Assembly: GCA_029257745.1 (NCBI GenBank)
Contig: JARIAS010000052.1
Location: 1-32,675 of the forward strand
Direction of reading: 5' to 3'
DNA: 32,675 nt
DNA from: Candidatus Cryptobacteroides sp.
Lineage (GTDB): Bacteria > Bacteroidota > Bacteroidia > Bacteroidales > UBA932
The position numbers and the translations under genes were made by a program. Positions 1 through 8,153 of this stretch are shown here, piece by piece. Numbering within the stretch: the stretch's first letter is position 1; every line of letters begins with the position of its first letter. The notes below the pieces were generated by a model. It was given only the letters and a program-made list of their open reading frames with translations. It was not told the DNA's origin and ran no database searches.

Positions 1-71
1 CTTAAAAATGCAATATCTTGCGTTCTTAAGCAAGATGCATTACTTGTTAAAAATATATCTACATTATCCAT
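1..71 (-). CDS. N-terminal fragment of an unidentified protein (cut by window edge)
   Basis: An open frame begins with ATG at 71-69 and runs off the left edge without a stop, giving 23 codons that begin MDNVDIFLTSNASCLRTQ. A complete Bacteroidota-type promoter lies just upstream on the same strand (-7 box 94-101, -33 box 122-124) and predicts a leader of only about 15 nt, which supports this start. The fragment is too short to assign to a family and has no obvious signal peptide. It is divergent from the DUF308 gene at 144. Confidence 0.5.
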   Translation of the reverse strand, partial: MDNVDIFLTSNASCLRTQDIAFL

Positions 72-77
72 AATAAG

Positions 78-107
78 TTGGTTTAGTTTTACGCAAATTT
101 AGCTTTT
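78..107 (+). promoter_or_regulatory. Probable promoter for the DUF308-dnaG-metG operon
   Basis: TTG at 78-80 is followed after 19 bp by TAGCTTTT at 100-107, one mismatch from TAnnTTTG at the last base. Transcription would start near 113, giving a leader of about 30 nt before the ATG at 144. Its -7 box physically overlaps that of the leftward promoter at 94-124, so the two polymerases should exclude each other. Confidence 0.4.
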
Positions 108-124
108 TTTAACTACCTTAGCAA
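94..124 (-). promoter_or_regulatory. Bacteroidota sigma-ABfr promoter, leftward
   Basis: On the minus strand TTG (124-122) is followed after 20 bp by TAAATTTG (101-94), an exact match to the Bacteroidota -33/-7 consensus. The transcript would start near 88, just ahead of the ATG at 71. It overlaps the rightward promoter for the DUF308 gene. Confidence 0.65.
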
Positions 125-143
125 GTCGTTAATATATTTATTT

Positions 144-791
144 ATGATAAAATTGGGCTATAACAATAAACTTTATGTTTTACTTCGTACAGCTATTGCT
201 TTTTTAATAGGAGGCTTATTTCTATTTAAACCCAACAGCCTTGATCTAATAGTAGAAGTGATAGGAATTGTACTCATTGGTAGTGGTATTATTTCTCTAA
301 TCTCAGGATTAATAAAAAAAGATTCGGCAAATTATGGCATGGTGTTTTTCAATGCGATCATAAATGTCGGTCTTGGTATAATTTTATATCTAAAAGCTGA
401 TTTAGTAATCAACTATGTGACGATATTCATAGGTATAGCCTTACTAATATTTGGTGCTTTGCAATTATTCATCATGCTAGTAAGCTCGTCTTATCTAAAG
501 AAAGTAAGTCCTATTAGCATTATATTCAATATTGTTATCTTAATGGGTGGTCTTGTGCTGTGTTTTAACCCTGAGAGTATTAAGAACTCAATAGAGGCTA
601 TTGCTGGTATCTTGTTAGTTCTTTATGGAATTTCAGAGGCCATATCTTTAATTCGTTTGTTCAAAGCAGAAAAGGCATGGACCAAGAATAATGAACAAGA
701 AAAAGAAGACAAGAATTTTAAATACGGTACAGTAATACAAGAGGCAGAATTTGAGAAAGTAGAAGATGATTCCTCAAGAGACAGTAGATAA
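144..791 (+). CDS. DUF308 (HdeD-like) integral membrane protein
   Basis: This 215-residue protein is almost entirely hydrophobic up to residue 171, with six predicted membrane segments at about 12-28, 34-56, 66-84, 90-113, 122-142 and 148-171, arranged as three helix pairs. That repeated two-helix pattern, with short polar turns and G-rich helices such as IGIVLIGSGIISLISG, is typical of DUF308, the family containing the acid-stress membrane protein HdeD. The last 45 residues are a charged cytoplasmic tail rich in K and E. Its 3' end overlaps the start of dnaG by 26 nt, so the two are probably translationally coupled. The biochemical function of the family is unknown. The acid-resistance role is known only for the enterobacterial member and should not be assumed here. 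Confidence 0.8.
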   Translation: MIKLGYNNKLYVLLRTAIAFLIGGLFLFKPNSLDLIVEVIGIVLIGSGIISLISGLIKKDSANYGMVFFNAIINVGLGIILYLKADLVINYVTIFIGIALLIFGALQLFIMLVSSSYLKKVSPISIIFNIVILMGGLVLCFNPESIKNSIEAIAGILLVLYGISEAISLIRLFKAEKAWTKNNEQEKEDKNFKYGTVIQEAEFEKVEDDSSRDSR

Positions 792-2757
792 AATACTGGA
801 AAGCAGTAGAGTTGAAGATGTTATATCAGATTTCATCAGCCTTAAAAGAAGTGGGTCTGGTTTTACTGCTTGTTGTCCTTTTCATAATGAGAAAACACCC
901 TCATTCCATGTGTCTCCTGCTAAAGGCATTTATAAATGCTTTGGCTGTGGAAAGGCAGGAAATGCTGTAAACTTTGTAATGGAGATGGAGGCATTAAGCT
1001 ATCCAGAAGCTCTCAAATACCTAGCAAAAAAATATGGCATTCCAGTAGTCGAAAAAGAAGAAAGTGCTGAAGAGATACAAGAAAAGCAGCATAAGGAGAG
1101 TTTGTATATTGTATCAGAATTTGCAAGCAAGTATTTTGCGAACAATCTAAAAGAGGGTGAGGGGAAAAATATTGGATATGCCTACTTTAAAGAAAGAGGT
1201 TTAGAGGACTCAACCATTGAAAAATATGCCTTAGGTTGGGCAATAAGAGATGGCAAGGATTTATTCAAAAAAGCTCTAGAAGCAGGCTACAAAGAAGAAT
1301 ATCTATTAAGCACAGGACTATGCTATCAGAATGATAAGGGAGAACTACATGACAGATTTTATGACAGGGTAATGTTCCCTATACATTCTGCTTCAGGTAG
1401 AGTGATAGCCTTTGGGGGTAGAACCCTAAGATCTGGACATGTCTCCATGAAATATGTAAATACACCTACAACAGATATTTACATAAAAGAAAAATCCCTC
1501 TATGGTATTTACTTTGCAAAAGCCGAAATGGCAAAGAAGAACAAATGTTACCTTGTTGAAGGTTATTTAGATGTTCTGTCATTTCATCAATTAGGCATAC
1601 TAAACACTGTGGCTTCCAGTGGAACATCTCTTACTATTGAGCAAGTTCGCCTTATTAAACGCTTTTGTCAAAATATTACTATTATATATGATGGTGATTC
1701 TGCGGGGATAAAGGCAGCAGTACGAGCGATAGATCTAATTTTACAAGAGGGACTAAATGTAAAAGTAGTACTTATACCTGATGGAGATGACCCTGATTCA
1801 TTCTCCAGAAAACATAACTTAGAAGAGGTTTTACACTTTCTAGAAAATAATGAACAAGATTTTATAAGTTATAGAAAACATCTATTAGGAGATGAAATTG
1901 CTGATCCTCTAAAAAAAATAGAACTTATAAATGAGATTTCACAAAGTATATCGCTTATTCCTGAGGCTATACAAAGAACTGTATTTAGCCAGCAAGCCAG
2001 TGAAGTATTCAATATTGACAAGGAGCTTATAATTGATAGCGTAAATAAAACGAGATCCAAGGCTATTGATAAGGAGCTAAGAAACTATCAAAAATACAGA
2101 GAAAACAATAGAGATAATACTCAGCAAACTGCGATTATCACTAATCAGGATAACAATCAAGCCCATAACGATACAACTAATAGTCAAAGCAATAATTTAC
2201 AAAATATTATTTTAGCAGCCATAGAAAAAGATTTACTATGGTTTATATTAAATGAAGGTTTGACAGAGATAAATTTCCCTAAAGACTCAGAATTTAGCGA
2301 AGATAACGGTATAGTTGTTGCCGACTTCATAAGGGGGCATATGGAAAATGATGACTACACTTTTGAAAATATAATATATAGAGATGTCTATGACGCTTAT
2401 TTTAAACTATATGATGAAGATGAAAGTCTTTCACAAAATGATATAATACACAAACTTATAAATAGTGCAAAACAAAGTATATCTCAAATAGTTATAGATC
2501 TGACTGAAAGAAAACACCAGATTTCTATAAACTACCTAAAGGCATCTATGACAAATATTAATACCACCTTATCTACTTATGTTCCTAAGGCAATTATTAT
2601 GTATCATATTAAAAGACTGATACACAGAAGTAAAGAGCTTACAAAAAGTCTATCAGCAGAGACTGATTCAGATAAGCAAATAAGCTTACTATTGGATATA
2701 CAAGAGTTGGCTAATAAAAGAAAAATTTTAGAAGAAAAATTAAGTAAAATCATATAA
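766..2757 (+). CDS. dnaG: DNA primase DnaG
   Basis: DnaG synthesises the RNA primers for chromosome replication in association with the DnaB helicase. The order of domains is canonical. The N-terminal CHC2 zinc-binding domain has ligands C37, H40, C58 and C61 in CPFHNEKTPSFH and YKCFGCG. The central TOPRIM catalytic core (about 259-350) carries the acidic metal ligands E265 in LVEGY, D309 and D311 in YDGDSAG, and the acidic cluster at 339-344. The C-terminal region after about 430 is poorly conserved and should bind DnaB. At 663 residues the length is normal. The start MIPQETVDKIL is the usual one for Bacteroidota primases although it lies inside the preceding gene, from which translation is probably coupled. 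metG follows after 12 nt, so the two are co-transcribed. Confidence 0.97.
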   Translation: MIPQETVDKILESSRVEDVISDFISLKRSGSGFTACCPFHNEKTPSFHVSPAKGIYKCFGCGKAGNAVNFVMEMEALSYPEALKYLAKKYGIPVVEKEESAEEIQEKQHKESLYIVSEFASKYFANNLKEGEGKNIGYAYFKERGLEDSTIEKYALGWAIRDGKDLFKKALEAGYKEEYLLSTGLCYQNDKGELHDRFYDRVMFPIHSASGRVIAFGGRTLRSGHVSMKYVNTPTTDIYIKEKSLYGIYFAKAEMAKKNKCYLVEGYLDVLSFHQLGILNTVASSGTSLTIEQVRLIKRFCQNITIIYDGDSAGIKAAVRAIDLILQEGLNVKVVLIPDGDDPDSFSRKHNLEEVLHFLENNEQDFISYRKHLLGDEIADPLKKIELINEISQSISLIPEAIQRTVFSQQASEVFNIDKELIIDSVNKTRSKAIDKELRNYQKYRENNRDNTQQTAIITNQDNNQAHNDTTNSQSNNLQNIILAAIEKDLLWFILNEGLTEINFPKDSEFSEDNGIVVADFIRGHMENDDYTFENIIYRDVYDAYFKLYDEDESLSQNDIIHKLINSAKQSISQIVIDLTERKHQISINYLKASMTNINTTLSTYVPKAIIMYHIKRLIHRSKELTKSLSAETDSDKQISLLLDIQELANKRKILEEKLSKII

Positions 2758-2769
2758 CAAAAGATATTT

Positions 2770-4935
2770 ATGGAGAAAAAGTTTAACAGAACCCTAGTTA
2801 CCTGTGCATTACCCTATGCCAATGGTCCAGTACATATTGGGCATCTTGCGGGAGTATATATTCCTGCTGACATATATGTACGCTACCTAAGACTTAGAGG
2901 AGAAGACGTTCTCTATGTATGTGGCAGTGATGAACATGGAGTACCTATTACTATAAAGGCGAAAAAACAAGGAATAAGTCCGCAAGATGTTGTAGATAAA
3001 TACCATAGCATTATAAAAAATGCCTTTTCTGGACTAGGTATTAACTTTGATATTTACTCCAGAACAAGCTCTAAAACTCATAATAAAGTAGCCTCTGACT
3101 TTTTCAAGAAATTGCATGATGAAGGTAAATTTATCACAAAAGAGTCTTTACAATATTATGATGAGGAAAGTAAGACCTTCCTTGCAGACAGATATATTAC
3201 AGGCACTTGTCCTAAATGTGGTAACGATAGTGCCTATGGAGATCAATGTGAGAAGTGTGGTTCTACATTAAGCCCAGAAGAACTGATTTCTCCTAAATCT
3301 GCCATAAGTGGCTCTATACCTGTAAAAAAGAATACTAAACACTGGTATCTTCCTTTGGATAAGTATGAAGCTTGGCTAAAGGAATGGATACTTGATGGAC
3401 ATAAAGAATGGAAGAGCAATGTATATGGTCAGTGTAAATCTTGGATAGATTCAGGTCTGCAAGCAAGGGCTGTAAGTAGGGATCTTGACTGGGGGGTGCC
3501 AGTCCCTGTGGAAGGAGGTGAAGGCAAGGTACTTTATGTATGGTTCGATGCACCTATTGGGTATATTTCCAATACAATAGAACTTTTACCACAAACATGG
3601 GAAAAATGGTGGAAACAAGATGATAGCAAACTGGTTCATTTTATAGGTAAAGATAATATAGTATTCCACTGTATCGTTTTTCCTTCTATGATTAAAGCTC
3701 ATTCTGATTTGATACTCCCTGACAATGTCCCTGCCAATGAGTTTCTAAACCTTGAGGGTGACAAAATATCGACATCTCGCAATTGGGCAGTATGGTTACA
3801 TGAATACCTAGAAGATTTTAAAGGACAAGAAGATGTTCTAAGGTATGTACTTTGTGCAAATGCTCCTGAAACTAAAGACAATGATTTTACATGGAAGGAT
3901 TTTCAACAAAGGAATAATAGCGAACTGGTAGCCATATTGGGCAACTTTGTTAATCGTGCAGTAGTCTTAACCCACAAATATTTTGAAGGGAAAGTACCTG
4001 ATAATAAAAGGCCTGAAGCTATTGACGAACAAGTTATGTCTGAAATAAATACTTGCAAAGAGACAATGGAGAGATATTTATCCACATACCATTTTAGGGA
4101 CGCTCTAAAAGAGGCGATGAATATAGCTCGTATTGGCAACAAATATATATCAGACACTGAGCCTTGGGCTATGGCAAAGACAGATATGGACAGGACTGCA
4201 AGCATACTTTACAACTGCCTGCAAATATGTGCCAAACTATCTATTGCATTTGAAGCATTCTTGCCTTTCACAGCAGAAAAGTTACGGAATATGCTTAATG
4301 TAGGAATATATGCTGGCCAAGATTATCGAAAGGGAGAAGGACAAGCTAGTGAAAATTTCTATACAGAAAATGAAGGAGCAGCACTCCACTCATCTCAATC
4401 TTCTAGCAAAGAGCTTATACTAAAATGGGATATGCTAGCAGAGAAAGAGTTGCTTAAATCAGGACATAAGATAGAAAAAGCTGAACTACTTTTTGCAAGA
4501 ATAGAAGACAATGCTATTGAGGCACAAATAAAAAAATTGGAAGAAACAAAAATATCCAATCAAGAGCAGGCAAATAAAAATATGGAAGAGCAGTTAGAAG
4601 CTCAAAAAGCAGAAATAAGTTTTGAAGATTTTGAAAAATTGGATATTAGAACAGCTACTGTATTAGAGGCCGAGAGAGTTCCTAAAACAGACAAGCTACT
4701 CAAATTAAAAATTGATACAGGCTTAGATACAAGAACTATTGTTTCAGGTATTGCAGAGTACTATAAACCAGAAGATATTATAGGTAGACAAATATCTGTG
4801 CTTGTAAATCTTGCACCTAGAAAGATAAAGGGCATAGAGTCTAAAGGCATGATACTTATGGCTAGACAGCCTGATGGCAAGATGAAGATAATCTCTCCTG
4901 AAGACACGCTAACTAATGGTGCAACAATAGGATAG
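2770..4935 (+). CDS. metG: Methionyl-tRNA synthetase with C-terminal tRNA-binding domain
   Basis: This class I synthetase charges tRNA-Met with methionine in the cytoplasm. The catalytic Rossmann fold shows the HIGH signature at residues 22-25 and the second signature as KISTS at 332-336 in place of KMSKS, a common variant in MetRS. A zinc knuckle insert has four cysteines, C147, C150, C160 and C163. Residues from about 615 to 721 form a Trbp111/EMAP-II-like OB-fold domain ([18 protein letters not shown] and a late [17 protein letters not shown]) that helps dimerise the enzyme and hold tRNA. A charged, low-complexity linker at about 540-614 joins it to the anticodon domain. The 721-residue length agrees with fused bacterial forms. 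It is the last gene of the DUF308-dnaG-metG run and is convergent with miaA. Confidence 0.97.
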   Translation: MEKKFNRTLVTCALPYANGPVHIGHLAGVYIPADIYVRYLRLRGEDVLYVCGSDEHGVPITIKAKKQGISPQDVVDKYHSIIKNAFSGLGINFDIYSRTSSKTHNKVASDFFKKLHDEGKFITKESLQYYDEESKTFLADRYITGTCPKCGNDSAYGDQCEKCGSTLSPEELISPKSAISGSIPVKKNTKHWYLPLDKYEAWLKEWILDGHKEWKSNVYGQCKSWIDSGLQARAVSRDLDWGVPVPVEGGEGKVLYVWFDAPIGYISNTIELLPQTWEKWWKQDDSKLVHFIGKDNIVFHCIVFPSMIKAHSDLILPDNVPANEFLNLEGDKISTSRNWAVWLHEYLEDFKGQEDVLRYVLCANAPETKDNDFTWKDFQQRNNSELVAILGNFVNRAVVLTHKYFEGKVPDNKRPEAIDEQVMSEINTCKETMERYLSTYHFRDALKEAMNIARIGNKYISDTEPWAMAKTDMDRTASILYNCLQICAKLSIAFEAFLPFTAEKLRNMLNVGIYAGQDYRKGEGQASENFYTENEGAALHSSQSSSKELILKWDMLAEKELLKSGHKIEKAELLFARIEDNAIEAQIKKLEETKISNQEQANKNMEEQLEAQKAEISFEDFEKLDIRTATVLEAERVPKTDKLLKLKIDTGLDTRTIVSGIAEYYKPEDIIGRQISVLVNLAPRKIKGIESKGMILMARQPDGKMKIISPEDTLTNGATIG

Positions 4936-5033
4936 ATAAAGTGTTGATGGAGTGAATATAAACTCTATAAGGAACATTAGAATAAACAAATAATCTGCCA
5001 AGAGGCTAGATAATGTAGAATAATTACAATATT

Positions 5034-5067
5034 GGCTAGACAAAAGATTTATCTTAAATGTCTAGCC
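5034..5067. terminator. Hairpin between convergent metG and miaA
   Basis: Nine-base arms GGCTAGACA (5034-5042) and TGTCTAGCC (5059-5067) pair perfectly, and the loop can form an inner AGAT/ATCT stem. The right arm lies in the last codons and stop of miaA. No strong U tract follows on either strand, so factor-independent termination is uncertain. A second copy of GGCTAGA occurs nearby at about 5004-5010. Confidence 0.45.
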
Positions 5068-5908
5068 ATTTCATATTTGAATATCTACGCCACCAGCTTA
5101 ACTGTCTTTTAGCATAATTCCTTGTATGCTGTTTAATAAGCTCTACTGCCCTATTCAAAGATATTTTTCCATCCAAGTAATCAAATATTTCTTTATATCC
5201 TACTGTTTGTAAAGCATTATAATCTCTATAAGGAAGTAAGGCCTCAACTTCTTCTAATAGGCCATCTTTCAACATTTTATCTACTCTTAGATTAATCCTA
5301 GAATACAATTCTTCTCTTGGGCGGTTAAGACAGATAAGTTCTATGTCAAAATCTCTTTTTTGGGCTTCTATCTTATAAGAAGAAAAAGGACGAGAAGAGG
5401 TCTTACATACTTCTAAAGCCCGTATTAACCTTTGTTTATTAGCAATCTCTATACTATTATATGCTATGGGATCCAAGTCTTTTAATTCAGACTGCAAAAC
5501 TTCTATCCCCTCCTCATCTAGACGTTTATATAATGTCCTTCTCAATTCTAAATCGGCCTCTGGCATAATATTTAATCCACGATAAAAAGCTTCTACATAG
5601 AAGCCAGAACCTCCTGACATAAGCAAGACCTCATGTCCCTGTTCAAATAACTGATTTACAAGAGATAATGCTTCTATCTCATATTGACCTGCGGAAAATA
5701 AGGAATCCAAAGAATGAGAGTGTATAAAATAATGCTTAACCAAAGAGAGTTGCTCTTCACTAGGAACAGCTGTACCAATAGACATCTCTTTGAAAACTTG
5801 ACGAGAATCACATGACAAGATAGGAGAGTCATATTTTAACGCCTCTCCTATGCTATAATCTGTTTTTCCTACGGCAGTAGCTCCAACTATTATCTTAACT
5901 AATCTCAC
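5054..5908 (-). CDS. miaA: tRNA dimethylallyltransferase MiaA
   Basis: MiaA adds a dimethylallyl group to N6 of A37 in tRNAs that read UNN codons. The P-loop GATAVGKT is at residues 9-16, followed by CDSRQVFKEMSIGTAVPS, in which D34 aligns with the catalytic aspartate, and the typical C-terminal block QTVGYKEIFDYL...RNYAKRQLSWWRR. At 284 residues it is slightly shorter than the usual 300-310 but has all core motifs. It lies 10 nt downstream of the pRiA4b ORF-3-like gene and is probably transcribed from the promoter at 6495-6525. Its stop codon is embedded in the hairpin at 5034-5067. Confidence 0.95.
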   Translation of the reverse strand: MRLVKIIVGATAVGKTDYSIGEALKYDSPILSCDSRQVFKEMSIGTAVPSEEQLSLVKHYFIHSHSLDSLFSAGQYEIEALSLVNQLFEQGHEVLLMSGGSGFYVEAFYRGLNIMPEADLELRRTLYKRLDEEGIEVLQSELKDLDPIAYNSIEIANKQRLIRALEVCKTSSRPFSSYKIEAQKRDFDIELICLNRPREELYSRINLRVDKMLKDGLLEEVEALLPYRDYNALQTVGYKEIFDYLDGKISLNRAVELIKQHTRNYAKRQLSWWRRYSNMKWLDI

Positions 5909-5918
5909 ACTTATCTGC

Positions 5919-6473
5919 TTAGATTAATTCTTCCTCAAAGATTTCATCATCATCGTTGTCAGTATCTTCATCGTCAAAGTCCTCGTCATCAAAATCTTCA
6001 TCATCAATAACAGATTTTTTCTTTGAACTAAGATTTGCAGTACGAGTATCTACCCTATCCTCAAATGCCACATAACCATTTAAAAACTCAATAGGCTTTG
6101 GCCCCTTACTCTCAACTAGTTCTGGATATAACTTAGATTTTTCCTCCTCTTGTTCAGAATCAAATGTTACTATTAAATATAACTTATTAGTAACGTCATA
6201 GAAATAGATAAAGCTTTGTACTCCTAAAGACCTTGTTTTTTCAAAACTCACTTCATCTACTGCTCCAGCACCTAAGTCAAAAAGACCGTATCTTGCAATC
6301 AGATCATTTTCATCTTGCCCCAAAGCCTTGAACTGAATAAGTTGGTCGTGTAATAAATCTAAATCATCACGAAGTAATTTGTGAAATTCATATAAAGTCA
6401 TATCAGACTTAATATCATATACTCTTAAAAATCCCTTAATATTGGGAAGACTTACTCTATACCTTAAAATCAT
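5919..6473 (-). CDS. pRiA4b ORF-3-like / IS1096 passenger TnpR-like domain protein
   Basis: A 184-residue soluble protein of a small alpha/beta family named after plasmid pRiA4b ORF-3 and the passenger gene of IS1096. The N-terminal half (MILRYRVSLPN...MTLYEFHKLLRDDL...F) and the central YFYDVTNKLYLIVTF strand fit this fold. The last 35 residues are a strongly acidic tail built from tandem DDEDF units, encoded by short near-repeats at about 5940-6005. The name does not imply mobility: no transposase or inverted repeat is present, and as far as I recall such a gene next to miaA is a settled chromosomal arrangement in Bacteroidales. Its function is unknown. It leads a two-gene unit with miaA. 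Confidence 0.7.
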   Translation of the reverse strand: MILRYRVSLPNIKGFLRVYDIKSDMTLYEFHKLLRDDLDLLHDQLIQFKALGQDENDLIARYGLFDLGAGAVDEVSFEKTRSLGVQSFIYFYDVTNKLYLIVTFDSEQEEEKSKLYPELVESKGPKPIEFLNGYVAFEDRVDTRTANLSSKKKSVIDDEDFDDEDFDDEDTDNDDDEIFEEELI

Positions 6474-6494
6474 AGCCTAAAATTTATCTGGGCT

Positions 6495-6525
6495 CAAAGA
6501 TAAAATATTTATTCATTGATTGCAA
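6495..6525 (-). promoter_or_regulatory. Promoter for the pRiA4b-like gene and miaA
   Basis: On the minus strand TTG (6525-6523) is followed after exactly 20 bp by TATCTTTG (6502-6495), a full match to the Bacteroidota consensus. The start of transcription would be near 6489, with a leader of about 15 nt before the ATG at 6473. Its -33 box directly abuts that of the rightward promoter, so together they read TTGCAA. Confidence 0.75.
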
Positions 6526-6550
6526 AATATTCTATTTTTATGTATTTTTG
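6520..6550 (+). promoter_or_regulatory. Promoter for the IMPACT/yigZ-pyrB unit
   Basis: TTG at 6520-6522 is followed after exactly 20 bp by TATTTTTG at 6543-6550, a perfect -33/-7 pair. Transcription should begin about five bases further on, at 6555-6557, which coincides with the ATG at 6556. The TTG that opens the longer reading frame at 6520 is therefore a promoter element and not a start codon. Confidence 0.75.
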
Positions 6551-6555
6551 AACTA

Positions 6556-7179
6556 ATGGAAAACAAAGATAATAGCATTAAAGATGCTTATAAAAGCATT
6601 AAGACAGAAAGCAGAGGCCTGTTTAAAGACAAGGGCAGCAAGTTTATTGCTATTGCTTATCCAGTAGAGACTGAAGAAGAGATAAAAGCAATTCTTGAAG
6701 ACATAAAAAAAGAATACTATGATGCTAGGCATCATTGCTACGCTTATAGACTAGGATATAAGGGCGACAAATATAGAGCCAATGATGATGGTGAGCCATC
6801 TTCTACGGCGGGAAGGCCTATTCTAGGACAAATAGATTCAGCCCAATTAAGTGATATTCTGATAGTTGTAATAAGATACTTTGGTGGAATCAAGCTAGGA
6901 GTGCCTGGACTGATAAGAGCATATAAAGAAGCTAGCCTTGACGCAATAAACTCTTCTAAAATCATAGAGAAGATTGCAAGTAAAAGATTCAAACTTGAAT
7001 TTGACTATTCACAGATGAATTCTATCATGAACATTCTAAAATCTTTAAATATAGAACAAAGCAAACAAAACTTTAATTTAAATTGCAGCCTTGAAGTCAA
7101 AATACGTCTTTCTATGATTGACGATTTTTTATCTAAATTTGATTATAACACCAATTGTAAAATTACGCAAATAGTATGA
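6556..7179 (+). CDS. yigZ: IMPACT (YigZ) family protein
   Basis: A 207-residue protein with the UPF0029/IMPACT N-terminal domain, marked by YDARHHCYAYRLG, RANDDGEPSSTAGRPIL and IRYFGGIKLGVPGLIRAY, followed by a smaller ferredoxin-like C-terminal domain (DUF1949 type). Eukaryotic IMPACT modulates the GCN2 kinase; bacterial members are thought to act near translation or RNA, but no clear biochemical role is established. I chose the ATG at 6556 over an in-frame TTG at 6520, because the latter is the -33 box of a perfect promoter whose transcript would begin at this ATG, making the message probably leaderless. Its stop overlaps the start of pyrB as ATGA, implying translational coupling. Confidence 0.85.
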   Translation: MENKDNSIKDAYKSIKTESRGLFKDKGSKFIAIAYPVETEEEIKAILEDIKKEYYDARHHCYAYRLGYKGDKYRANDDGEPSSTAGRPILGQIDSAQLSDILIVVIRYFGGIKLGVPGLIRAYKEASLDAINSSKIIEKIASKRFKLEFDYSQMNSIMNILKSLNIEQSKQNFNLNCSLEVKIRLSMIDDFLSKFDYNTNCKITQIV

Positions 7180-8081
7180 GCAAAAGTTTAATCTCTATTC
7201 AAGATTTTTCAAAAGATGAAATCTTGCATATAATAGAAATTGCTAAGGAATTTGAAGCTAATCCTGTACAAGATTTTCTTAAAGGAAAGATTGTGGCAAG
7301 CTTATTCTTTGAAGCATCTACAAGGACAAGATTGTCTTTTGAAGCAGCCATTCACAGATTAGGAGCTAGTGTAATAGGCTTTTCTGACGTAAACAACACT
7401 AGTCAATCTAAGGGGGAGAGTCTAGAAGATACAATAAGAATAGTATCAAACTATGTTGATCTAATTGTAATGAGACACCCACAAGCAGGAGCTGCCAATA
7501 TCGCTCAAAGCATCTCACACTTACCCATAATAAATGCAGGTGATGGTGCCAACCAACATCCAACACAAACTCTACTAGATATATACTCCATAGAAAAAAC
7601 TCAAGGACGACTTGACAATCTCTGTATAAATATGGTAGGTGACCTTAAATATGGACGAACTGTTCACTCCCTGTCTCAAGCTTTATCTCTTTTTGACAAC
7701 AATTTTATTTTCACTTCTCCAAAGGAACTTCAAATGCCATATGAATACAAGGAATTCTTGGAAAAGAAAAATAAAAAATATTTAGAGAGTCAAAATCTAC
7801 AAGAACATATTAATGATTGTGATATTCTCTATATGACTAGAATACAGCAAGAAAGATTTGCTAGTCCTGAAGAATACAATAAGGTAAAGGATATATATAT
7901 TCTTGAGGCTTCTATGCTGAAAAATGCTAAAGATAGCATGAGGATACTGCATCCTCTACCTAGGGTAAACGAAATTGCTAAAGACGTGGATAAGTGCAAA
8001 CAGGCCTATTATTTTGAACAAGCTGGTAATGGAATGTACATAAGAATGGCAGTTATTGCATATTTATTGGGATATAGATAA
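7176..8081 (+). CDS. pyrB: Aspartate carbamoyltransferase, catalytic chain
   Basis: PyrB condenses carbamoyl phosphate with aspartate, the first committed step of pyrimidine synthesis. The carbamoyl-phosphate loop STRTR is at 48-52, the neighbouring-subunit loop has K79 in SQSKGESLED, and HPTQ at 128-131, RIQQERF and HPLPR complete the active site. At 301 residues it is a normal catalytic chain. The last A of the yigZ reading frame is shared with this start (ATGA overlap). No regulatory chain pyrI follows: the next 72 nt hold only the serC promoter. In several Bacteroidales pyrI sits directly after pyrB, so this enzyme is either an unregulated trimer or its partner is encoded elsewhere. Confidence 0.96.
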   Translation: MSKSLISIQDFSKDEILHIIEIAKEFEANPVQDFLKGKIVASLFFEASTRTRLSFEAAIHRLGASVIGFSDVNNTSQSKGESLEDTIRIVSNYVDLIVMRHPQAGAANIAQSISHLPIINAGDGANQHPTQTLLDIYSIEKTQGRLDNLCINMVGDLKYGRTVHSLSQALSLFDNNFIFTSPKELQMPYEYKEFLEKKNKKYLESQNLQEHINDCDILYMTRIQQERFASPEEYNKVKDIYILEASMLKNAKDSMRILHPLPRVNEIAKDVDKCKQAYYFEQAGNGMYIRMAVIAYLLGYR

Positions 8082-8097
8082 AAAATTTATATATTTG
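8067..8097 (+). promoter_or_regulatory. Promoter for the serC-serA-DUF1015 operon
   Basis: TTG at 8067-8069 lies 20 bp before TATATTTG at 8090-8097, a perfect Bacteroidota -33/-7 pair. The -33 box is inside the last codons of pyrB. Predicted transcription starts near 8103, giving a leader of about 50 nt before serC. Confidence 0.75.
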
Positions 8098-8153
8098 AAG
8101 TAGATATGATTAAAAATCATAAGCATATTAACTAATAACACTTACTAATTGAT

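Noticed and set aside
5919..6473. Possible remnant of a transposon, from the IS1096 passenger family name
   Set aside because: No transposase, inverted repeats or target duplications are present and the gene is co-directional and closely spaced with miaA.
6520..6555. TTG-initiated 12-codon extension of the IMPACT-family protein
   Set aside because: The TTG is the -33 element of a perfect promoter whose transcript would begin near 6556, and family members begin near the ATG at 6556.
7176..8081. Ornithine carbamoyltransferase as alternative identity for pyrB
   Set aside because: The HPTQ, RIQQERF and HPLPR motifs are those of aspartate carbamoyltransferase; the HCLP motif of the ornithine enzyme is absent.
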